Source: Caldifarciminota bacterium
Lineage (GTDB): Bacteria; Hydrothermota; Tepidihabitantia; B3-TA06; JALVRC01
DNA: 15,075 nt
Reading direction: 5' to 3'
Assembly: GCA_027025255.1 (NCBI GenBank)
Contig: JALVRC010000078.1
Coordinates: 1-15,075 of the forward strand
In this document: piece after piece, positions 7,735-13,513 of the stretch
Numbering within the stretch: position 1 is the stretch's first letter
How the letters are laid out: every line of letters starts with the position of its first letter
Notes under the pieces: model-generated
The model's database searches: none
Told to the model about the DNA's origin: nothing
Seen by the model: only the letters and a program-made list of their open reading frames with translations
Translations under genes and position numbers: made by a program

Positions 7735-9664
7735 ACTAAATATAGCTGTTGCGATAGCTTATATTTTTGTCATTGTCTTTGTTAAATTACACGTAGGTAT
7801 TTCACATGCCTCGTTTATACTTTTGATAATTCTTTCAGGTTATATATATATAAATAGGTTACCTGTTGTTTTCCCTGTAATACTTGTAGATGCTGGTATA
7901 TGGTTTTCTTCTCCGTTTTCGTATATGTCCCTTTTTTATCCTTTGTTATATTATGTAATTGTTAAAAAGGAAGAAAAGAGGCTTTCCATTTACGTTTTTG
8001 CATATCTTATAATATTAATGGCTGTTCATGTATTTATTGGGTCTAATGGTTTTAACCTGCTTTATATAATTCTTCCTTTATCGTTTGGTATTATATATTT
8101 ATTGGAGGATAAAAGTTTTAAAGAACTTACTGAAAGAAAGAGCAAACTGGATATGGTTATTTCCCGTTTAAAATGGCTGGGAGCCGGGGATAAACTCCCT
8201 TCTTCTCAAATACTTACAAATCTTGATAAGATTTTATCAAACTTCCTTTTTATTATAAAGACTGCTCTAAAGGCTGAAAGGATAATTATGTTTATTGAAG
8301 ATAACAATGCGTATAAGATATCTTTAATAATAGGGGAAGGAAAAAACATTGATAAGAGTGTATCTATAGGTTATGGAGAAGGAATAATTGGTTGGGCTGT
8401 TAAAGAAAAGAATACTGTTGTTTTAAAAGATAATGATGTGGCAATTGCAATAAGAACTTATAGAAAGAAAGAAAAGACTCTTCCTTATTCGATAGTTATA
8501 CATCCGGTTATTAATAAGCATGAGGTGGACAGCATAATTCTATTTGAATTTGAGAGTCGTTTTACTATCGATATAAAAGCTGTTCTTGAGCAGATGGATG
8601 TATATATACTTTCTGTAAAATCTCTTATAGAAAACTACATTGAAGAAAATCTTCAAGTACAGAAAGCAACCTTACTTTACAACATGTCAAAGGAACTTTC
8701 TTCAACCTTACATCAGGATAAACATATTAGAACACAAGAAAGGAAAAGGGTTTTGTACGAAAGGCTTTTTGATATCTTAAAAAAGCTATTTAATTATGAT
8801 GCAATAGGATTTGTAGAAATTAAGAAGAATACAGGTTATATTATTGGGAAAAGAGGGGAAAACATATATAAATTTAACGAGCCTTTTAATAAGGATGAAG
8901 GTCTTATAGGTGCGATAATTGATAAAGATGGATATATTATAAAAAAGGATATTATAAAAGATGGTATTGTTAGAGTCTCCAGAAAAGAGCCTTCTCCTGT
9001 AAACAGGTCGTTTCTCTCAACCGGTTTTCCTTTGCTTGATGATACATATGGAGGAATATGGATTGAGAAGAAAGAACCTTCACAGTTTAGTGAGGTAGAT
9101 GGAAAGATACTAAAGATTGCATCCAGTATATTTGCCTCTCTTTACATAGGTGTTATGCATCAGGATTATTTAGAGAAACAAGCTTATACAGACGGATTAA
9201 CAGGACTTAACAATCACAGGACCTTTCAGAGTAAGCTTGAAGAACTGATTAAGAAAGGAGGCGAGCTTGCTCTGTTTATATTGGACCTTGATCACTTTAA
9301 ATCAATTAATGATACGTATGGACATCCTTTTGGGGATAAAGTCTTAAAAGGTATTGCAGAGGTTTTAAAGGATTTTCATGGAATAGCATCAAGATACGGG
9401 GGGGAAGAATTTGCTATAATACTTGAAGGCATATCTTTTAACCAGGTTCAAGCGTATGGAGAAGCACTTTTAAAGAAAATACGCTCATTACGTTTTTTGT
9501 TTAAAAATAAAACTATCAGGATAACAGCAAGTATTGGAGCTGCTTTTTTCCCTACAGATGCTAATAACAAATCTATGCTTATAAAGAATGCAGATCTTGC
9601 TCTGTATTATGCTAAAGAAAACGGTAGAGATAGGTTTGTTATGTTTAAAGATATAGAAAAATAG
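7685..9664 (+). CDS. Membrane diguanylate cyclase (GAF-GAF-GGDEF)
   Basis: A 659-residue protein predicted to make c-di-GMP from two GTP. About six membrane segments fill residues 15-145. Two GAF-like sensor domains follow (about 178-310 and 350-495), then a GGDEF domain (about 500-659) beginning DGLTGLNNHRTF. The metal/substrate motifs are intact: LDLDHFKSINDTYGHPFGD and RYGGEEF (G572-F576). The allosteric RxxD inhibition site expected just before RYGGEEF is absent (the region reads DFHGIAS), so product inhibition through that site is unlikely. The start is TTG 7685, chosen from ribosome-binding-site spacing; ATG 7691 is the alternative. It overlaps guaA by 50 nt, suggesting coupled expression. 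Its TAG stop lies inside the tRNA-Glu gene on the other strand. Confidence 0.9.
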   Translation: MFMTLHQNHLQQLSGNRLNIAVAIAYIFVIVFVKLHVGISHASFILLIILSGYIYINRLPVVFPVILVDAGIWFSSPFSYMSLFYPLLYYVIVKKEEKRLSIYVFAYLIILMAVHVFIGSNGFNLLYIILPLSFGIIYLLEDKSFKELTERKSKLDMVISRLKWLGAGDKLPSSQILTNLDKILSNFLFIIKTALKAERIIMFIEDNNAYKISLIIGEGKNIDKSVSIGYGEGIIGWAVKEKNTVVLKDNDVAIAIRTYRKKEKTLPYSIVIHPVINKHEVDSIILFEFESRFTIDIKAVLEQMDVYILSVKSLIENYIEENLQVQKATLLYNMSKELSSTLHQDKHIRTQERKRVLYERLFDILKKLFNYDAIGFVEIKKNTGYIIGKRGENIYKFNEPFNKDEGLIGAIIDKDGYIIKKDIIKDGIVRVSRKEPSPVNRSFLSTGFPLLDDTYGGIWIEKKEPSQFSEVDGKILKIASSIFASLYIGVMHQDYLEKQAYTDGLTGLNNHRTFQSKLEELIKKGGELALFILDLDHFKSINDTYGHPFGDKVLKGIAEVLKDFHGIASRYGGEEFAIILEGISFNQVQAYGEALLKKIRSLRFLFKNKTIRITASIGAAFFPTDANNKSMLIKNADLALYYAKENGRDRFVMFKDIEK

Positions 9665-9737
9665 CGCCAACGGGATTTGAACCCGTGATCTCCGCCTTGA
9701 GAGGGCGGCGTCCTAAACCAGGCTAGACGATGGCGCC
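9662..9737 (-). tRNA. tRNA-Glu, anticodon CUC
   Basis: A complete 76-nt cloverleaf on the minus strand. Acceptor GGCGCCA pairs with TGGCGCT, ending in a G1-U72 wobble; discriminator A73 is at 9662. The D arm is GTCT/GGAC with an 11-nt loop. The anticodon stem is CCGCC/GGCGG with loop CTCTCAA, placing CTC at 9701-9699. The variable loop is AGATC and the T arm ACGGG-TTCAAAT-CCCGT. The D arm and anticodon stem match standard bacterial tRNA-Glu. CCA is not encoded and must be added afterwards. This isoacceptor reads GAG, the rarer Glu codon expected in an AT-rich genome. The last three bases (A73, U72, C71) are the complement of the TAG stop of the diguanylate cyclase gene. Confidence 0.96.
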
Positions 9738-9746
9738 ATTATGCCC

Positions 9747-9774
9747 ATTATATACATTTTTTTTAAAAAGTCAA
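9747..9774 (-). promoter_or_regulatory. Promoter of tRNA-Glu
   Basis: On the minus strand TTGACT (9774-9769) is followed by a 16-bp A/T spacer and a perfect TATAAT (9752-9747). Transcription should start near 9740, giving a leader of only a few bases before G1 at 9737. The bases just after the -10 box are GGGC, a G/C-rich discriminator like those of stable-RNA promoters under stringent control in E. coli. The boxes are seen directly; the stringent control is inferred. Confidence 0.8.
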
Positions 9775-9867
9775 GTAAAAAATATTGCACAAATAATTTT
9801 TTTACTTTAAAATGCCTTTATTACGTGAGAGATGTATAAAATCAGAAGAAGAAAAATGTTTCTAATT

Positions 9868-10818
9868 TTATTTATTATAAAACGGTGATCTTTTCAGCAT
9901 ATAGTGTCTTATAAAAGGACGGAAAATTCTCATAACGTACTTTTTTATGCCTATCTTCTGTTTGATTTCATTAAAATAGTCTTCTTTTGAATGTCTTTGA
10001 TAGTGAAGAAGGGATTCGCTGTCTTCTGTTGTCATAAATCCACAGTGAAAATTGTTCTTGCTAAAAGCTTCTTTCGGTAGGAAATCTTTACCAAGTCCAA
10101 ATATTTCCATCATTTTTGATAGAAATTCTTTGTATGTTAATCTAAATCTTTTTCCTCCAGCAATATGCATGGTTTTGCCCCATATTTCCTCATTCTCAAC
10201 CGCATTTGCAAGTGCTATACCAACATCTTCTGTATGACAGGGCTCAATTGGTGTATCAAGAGGCATATAAAACATTATAGGATCCATTTTTAGTTTATCT
10301 GAAACAATAAATGTTAATCTGAAGATAGCCCATTTTAGCTTAGATGCCATTATAATCTTTTCAGCTTTAATCTTTTGTTTTGCATATTCATCGTCATCAT
10401 TTGGATTTAATGCGTCAGTTGGTTTAATAAGTGGATTTTCTCGTCTATCTCCGTATACAGCGATTGAAGAGGTATATATGAGGCCAGGATTTTTTTGAGA
10501 ACTTTCCATGGCCTTAACAAGGTTTCTACTCCCTTCTACATTTACAGCATGAGACAGTGGGACATTCTTATCAGCAAGTGGTGGTATAATTGCTGCAACA
10601 TGTATTACAACATCTATATCTTCTACTGCTTTTTGAACATCCTTAATGTTTCTAATATCTCCGTATAGGATTTCTACTTTATTTTTATATCTTGAAAAGA
10701 GTTTTTTGTTTCTTTTGTTTTTTATATCAAATATTCTTATGAAATATTCTTTTTTGGTTAAGGCTTTAAGCGTGCTAAATCCAACATTTCCACCTGCACC
10801 TGTTAATAAAACTTTCAT
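9868..10818 (-). CDS. NAD-dependent epimerase/dehydratase (extended SDR)
   Basis: A 316-residue Rossmann-fold protein of the extended short-chain dehydrogenase family. Seen: the nucleotide-binding TGAGGNVG (G7, G10, G13), an acidic D31 after the second strand that favours NAD, YGDI at 52-55, HVAA at 73-76, catalytic Ser in YTSSIAVYG (117-118), and YAKQK (Y145, K149). The C-terminal third would set the substrate; it resembles no group I can name, so sugar-nucleotide epimerase, reductase and dehydratase all remain possible. The start at 10818 is supported by AGGGAGGA 5 nt upstream (10823-10830). It is the last gene of the minus-strand cluster, 92 nt after the flavodoxin-ferredoxin gene, so it may have its own promoter. 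No clear terminator follows. Confidence 0.88.
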   Translation of the reverse strand: MKVLLTGAGGNVGFSTLKALTKKEYFIRIFDIKNKRNKKLFSRYKNKVEILYGDIRNIKDVQKAVEDIDVVIHVAAIIPPLADKNVPLSHAVNVEGSRNLVKAMESSQKNPGLIYTSSIAVYGDRRENPLIKPTDALNPNDDDEYAKQKIKAEKIIMASKLKWAIFRLTFIVSDKLKMDPIMFYMPLDTPIEPCHTEDVGIALANAVENEEIWGKTMHIAGGKRFRLTYKEFLSKMMEIFGLGKDFLPKEAFSKNNFHCGFMTTEDSESLLHYQRHSKEDYFNEIKQKIGIKKYVMRIFRPFIRHYMLKRSPFYNK

Positions 10819-10860
10819 ATTATCCTCCCTTAAATGGTTTAAGTGTGGGTTATATAATAC

Positions 10861-10874
10861 TTGTTATTTAACAA
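10861..10874. repeat. Short inverted repeat upstream of the epimerase gene
   Basis: TTGTTA-TT-TAACAA forms 6-bp arms with a 2-bp centre, between the flavodoxin-ferredoxin gene and the epimerase gene. It could be an operator, but no convincing -35/-10 pair can be placed next to it and such repeats arise easily in AT-rich DNA. Confidence 0.3.
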
Positions 10875-10910
10875 ACGTATAAATTCACTTTTTATACTAA
10901 CTGTTATAGG

Positions 10911-11687
10911 TTAAGGTTTCAGCATTGCTTTTAATGGCACTGCCTTATATGCGGAATAATTTTTGTTATTTATACTTATTGCTTTTTCATTACAGAAAGA
11001 GATACATCGCATACAGTATTGACATTTATCTTTATGCAGAGGATAATCCGCCATTTCAATATTATCTACAGGACATAATCTTGCACAAATGCCACATTTC
11101 ACACACTTTTTTCTGTCAACTACTAAGGGATACAGACGTCTAAGAAGTTTCCAGGGGCGTTTAGAACGAGACACAAGAGATAAAAAATCTGATAAGAAAG
11201 GAAGTCTATGCCATTTTGCTTTTTTCTTAATTATAGCGTTAGCATATTCTTTTGCCTTTTGGATCCCTTTATCTATAACTTTATTGTCTTTTTCAGGATT
11301 AATGTTTCTTCTTAACAGATTCCCGGGCATTAGAATCTCTTTTGCACCAATTGTTTTGTATCCTTTATTTTTCAAGAGACGTTTAAGTGGTCCAACAATT
11401 CCTCCTGAGAACTCTTTGAGTGTATCAACCATGAAGATTTCCGTACCTTTGGTATTGGGGAGTTTTCTTACAAAATTCCAGACAAGAGGGAATGTTCCTT
11501 GCATTGCTACGGGGAAAGCAAGTCCAATAATATGTTGTTTGTTTATTTCTTTTGGATTTGTTTTTTCCATTTTTGTAAGTATTACATTGATATTGTGCTT
11601 TTCAAATACGTCTTTTATTGCTTTCGTAATTAATAGAGTATTACCCGTGCCTGAGAAATAAAATATTTCTATTTTATTTTTTGGCAT
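10911..11687 (-). CDS. EFR1-type flavodoxin-ferredoxin fusion protein
   Basis: A 258-residue cytoplasmic redox protein. The N-terminal flavodoxin-like domain begins with the FMN phosphate-binding loop FYFSGTGNT (residues 9-17) and runs to about 170. It is followed by two 4Fe-4S motifs: C195, C198, C201, C205-P and C222, C225, C228, C232. The last cysteine is followed by Asn instead of the usual Pro. This layout matches the EFR1 family of anaerobes, whose electron partners are not defined. It probably carries single electrons in anaerobic metabolism. The start is the first ATG after an in-frame TAG and begins right at the flavodoxin strand; no ribosome-binding site is visible. It lies 15 nt after the fourth barrel gene and is likely co-transcribed with it. 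Confidence 0.9.
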   Translation of the reverse strand: MPKNKIEIFYFSGTGNTLLITKAIKDVFEKHNINVILTKMEKTNPKEINKQHIIGLAFPVAMQGTFPLVWNFVRKLPNTKGTEIFMVDTLKEFSGGIVGPLKRLLKNKGYKTIGAKEILMPGNLLRRNINPEKDNKVIDKGIQKAKEYANAIIKKKAKWHRLPFLSDFLSLVSRSKRPWKLLRRLYPLVVDRKKCVKCGICARLCPVDNIEMADYPLHKDKCQYCMRCISFCNEKAISINNKNYSAYKAVPLKAMLKP

Positions 11688-11690
11688 CTA

Positions 11691-11704
11691 AAAACAGGTG
11701 TTTT
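11691..11704. repeat. Short inverted repeat between barrel and redox genes
   Basis: AAAACA-GG-TGTTTT has 6-bp arms and overlaps the stop of the fourth barrel gene, a few bases before the flavodoxin-ferredoxin ATG. It could form a weak hairpin affecting expression of the next gene. It is too weak to call a terminator. Confidence 0.25.
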
Positions 11705-12086
11705 AATAATCTATTCTTACATTTAGGCCTGATTCATTAGAGCCAAAATAAAGCCATACTCTATCTTCAACTATATCAAAGCTAATACCTCCTATAAATT
11801 CAGCATTAAAGGAGTAAAGATAAGCTGGATAATTATAATAGGAGTATATTGTTGCACCCAAGTATGGTTTTAAAAAAAATAGGCTAAAGTATTTTCTAAA
11901 TGTAATCTCTCCTCCGACAGAGATATCCTGTGTCTGAGAGATTTTATACAAAGTAAACAGACCTGCTTCAATATCCATAGTACGTGTTGAGTATCCGGCT
12001 GTTAATGAAGGATATACCTTGTTAATGTAAAAATTATATCTTGTGTTGACTCCCATAAAAAATGTCATGTAGAGTATTGTAATCAT
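11703..12086 (-). CDS. Small outer-membrane beta-barrel-like protein (array copy 4)
   Basis: 127 residues, not recognised as a named family. It begins with a short hydrophobic stretch (MITILYMTFFMGV) that could be a signal segment. Alternating hydrophobic/polar strands rich in Tyr, Phe and Gly follow, and it ends in an aromatic residue (VRIDY), as outer-membrane barrels often do. The segment GGEITFRKYFSLFFLKPYLGA aligns with corresponding segments of the other three array members, especially the KPYLG block of copy 2. It is the shortest copy. GGAGG lies 4 nt before the ATG, which overlaps the previous stop as ATGA. Outer-membrane location is inferred from pattern only. Confidence 0.7.
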   Translation of the reverse strand: MITILYMTFFMGVNTRYNFYINKVYPSLTAGYSTRTMDIEAGLFTLYKISQTQDISVGGEITFRKYFSLFFLKPYLGATIYSYYNYPAYLYSFNAEFIGGISFDIVEDRVWLYFGSNESGLNVRIDY

Positions 12087-12532
12087 TTTACCTCCAGAAA
12101 ATTATAGTACAGAGTTAATCCAATAGAAGGGAAACTTATAACATAGCTGCTATCTTCTTTTGCAAATGTAATTCCTGCATGAGGTTCAAGAGTAAAGGTA
12201 TTCTTTGTATTTATTGTATACGGAGAAAGGGAAACGCCTAAATTTATTTTTATAAATAATCTTTTAAGGGATGTTGAATCTAATCCTGTAAGATGTCTAT
12301 TGAAATAGCCTGCTGAAAAGCTGTAGTACGGTGTAATATGATCATAGTTGTAAAACATTTTTCCCAGTTCAATTTCAGTATACGCAACTTCATTATTCCC
12401 AAACTGTACCCAGAATCCTTTTATACCAGTAAACACGAATTTATTATTTATATATCTTACGTTTAAAGTTGGCGAGCTTTCAAACCCACCGCCAATAGAA
12501 AAGGCTTTTATCAAAATAACTATTATATTCAT
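12083..12532 (-). CDS. Small outer-membrane beta-barrel-like protein (array copy 3)
   Basis: 149 residues with no named family. A short hydrophobic N-terminus (MNIIVILIKAFSIGGG) is followed by beta-strand-like alternation, and the protein ends SIGLTLYYNFLEVK, with aromatics near the C-terminus. Its segment YTEIELGKMFYNYDHITPYY lines up with the shared E-x-x-x-x-F...P-Y block of its neighbours, though it is the most divergent member. The ATG comes one base after the stop of copy 2 (TAA-A-ATG) with AGGTGG upstream, and its TGA overlaps the start of copy 4. Function unknown; a structural or pore role at the outer membrane is an inference. Confidence 0.7.
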   Translation of the reverse strand: MNIIVILIKAFSIGGGFESSPTLNVRYINNKFVFTGIKGFWVQFGNNEVAYTEIELGKMFYNYDHITPYYSFSAGYFNRHLTGLDSTSLKRLFIKINLGVSLSPYTINTKNTFTLEPHAGITFAKEDSSYVISFPSIGLTLYYNFLEVK

Positions 12533-12533
12533 T

Positions 12534-12986
12534 TTACCACCTGTATCCTATTCCAAATGCAAGCCATAATCCTGTGATATCAACTTCTGGATAGTATCCT
12601 CCAGTAAGTTCTGGCTCCACATATAATCCTCTGAGTTTATCTGGATTACCCTTCCATAAGAGTATTTGAAGACCGAAAAAGGAATGAATACCTCCTATAG
12701 CAACCTTATCATCTATTAATTTCATGTTTTTATTTGTTGTGTGATTATTTATTGAGGCTCCTATCCCTAAATATGGTTTTACTCTCTTGCTTGTAAAGAA
12801 TTCCTGTCTGTAGCGTATTTCAATATTAAATGACATCGTGTTGTTTTTCAATATATCGTTTGCGTAAGTTAGAATGTTTATTTCTCCTCCTATCCCGAGA
12901 TTGTTACCTATGGACATATTAAATCCCGATGTTAATAAGTCAGACTTAAAGCCTGTTGAGAAAAACATAAAAATAATATTTATCAT
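12534..12986 (-). CDS. Small outer-membrane beta-barrel-like protein (array copy 2)
   Basis: 150 residues from the preferred start at 12986. A longer reading from 12998 adds four residues, but that ATG itself forms part of the GGAGG (12992-12996) that sits 5 nt before 12986. The 12986 start also overlaps the upstream stop as ATGA, like its neighbours. The protein has a short hydrophobic N-terminus (MINIIFMFFSTG), a glycine-rich strand pattern, and a C-terminal GLWLAFGIGYRW whose final Trp fits a barrel-assembly signal. It aligns along most of its length with copy 1 (GF...GG...LTYANDI against LIYNINDI; TMSFNIE against SLSFSVN; C-terminal YRW in both). No named family is recognised. Confidence 0.75.
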   Translation of the reverse strand: MINIIFMFFSTGFKSDLLTSGFNMSIGNNLGIGGEINILTYANDILKNNTMSFNIEIRYRQEFFTSKRVKPYLGIGASINNHTTNKNMKLIDDKVAIGGIHSFFGLQILLWKGNPDKLRGLYVEPELTGGYYPEVDITGLWLAFGIGYRW

Positions 12987-13471
12987 GGTGTCCTCCATCT
13001 GTAGAATAAGTTCATCATAGGAACAGGGAAAAGGATGTTGAGTTCGCTATTTTTTATACCAATTGTAGAATATAATCCAATACTGAAACCTAACCCACTG
13101 AGACTACTTTCTTCCGGAAACGGTTTAAAAGATATCAGTATCCCATTTGCTTGAGAGAAATTCATTACAAATTTCCCGTTATTTGCTATGGTGCTATCAG
13201 GGTTAAAAACCATATTTGTTGCAAGCCTGAAATCTACTGTTGGGACAATTCTCTCGTTTATATAGAATTGTTTTCCTGAATTTACTGAAAAGGATAAGCT
13301 TTTTGAATTGTCTATGTCATTGATATTATATATAAGCATGGAGAAATTTCCTCCAACATAGTATCCTTTTTCTATTATGAGTTTAAATCCAGGAGAAAAT
13401 GGTGTAATATTATTTATTGGATTTAAAAACCCATCTATTTCATAGATAAAACCTATTAATATAAATATCAT
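12983..13471 (-). CDS. Small outer-membrane beta-barrel-like protein (array copy 1)
   Basis: 162 residues, first of four overlapping related genes. A short hydrophobic N-terminus (MIFILIGFIYEIDG) precedes a beta-rich, glycine- and aromatic-rich body, ending near LFYRWRTP. It is the clear paralogue of copy 2. No named family is recognised; barrel proteins of this size in many phyla diverge beyond recognition. There is no ribosome-binding site. The ATG follows the -10 box of a consensus promoter by 5 nt, so the mRNA is probably leaderless and the three downstream copies depend on internal ribosome-binding sites or coupling. Its TGA overlaps the start of copy 2. Confidence 0.72.
   Translation of the reverse strand: MIFILIGFIYEIDGFLNPINNITPFSPGFKLIIEKGYYVGGNFSMLIYNINDIDNSKSLSFSVNSGKQFYINERIVPTVDFRLATNMVFNPDSTIANNGKFVMNFSQANGILISFKPFPEESSLSGLGFSIGLYSTIGIKNSELNILFPVPMMNLFYRWRTP
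12992..12996 (-). promoter_or_regulatory. Ribosome-binding site fixing the start of barrel copy 2
   Basis: GGAGG on the minus strand lies 5 nt before ATG 12986. The same spacing (4-5 nt after GGAGG) is seen for the lipoprotein, epimerase, apgM and barrel copy 4, which argues for 12986 and against the ATG at 12998. Confidence 0.75.
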
Positions 13472-13476
13472 ATTAA

Positions 13477-13504
13477 ATTATATTAAAAAAAAATGCGTTG
13501 TCAA
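13477..13504 (-). promoter_or_regulatory. Consensus promoter of the barrel array, leaderless geometry
   Basis: On the minus strand a perfect TTGACA (13504-13499), a 16-bp spacer and a perfect TATAAT (13482-13477) lie between the methyltransferase stop and the first barrel gene. Five bases (TTAAT) separate the -10 box from ATG 13471, so the start of transcription should fall at or next to the ATG. This separates the barrel array transcriptionally from the genes upstream. Confidence 0.8.
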
Positions 13505-13513
13505 TAAAAAAAA

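Noticed and set aside
9775..9867. Gap between the tRNA promoter and the epimerase stop examined for a terminator or small RNA
   Set aside because: AT-rich sequence with no stable hairpin or recognisable RNA pattern.
11089..11661. 190-codon open frame on the plus strand
   Set aside because: It lies entirely antisense to the flavodoxin-ferredoxin gene, whose motifs are unambiguous, and its translation is low-complexity Phe/Ser/Ile without a recognisable domain.
11703..13471. Tandem array considered as one gene broken by frameshifts
   Set aside because: Each copy has its own start, and copies 2 to 4 each have an upstream ribosome-binding site or coupled junction. The copies align with each other as repeats and not as consecutive parts of one protein.
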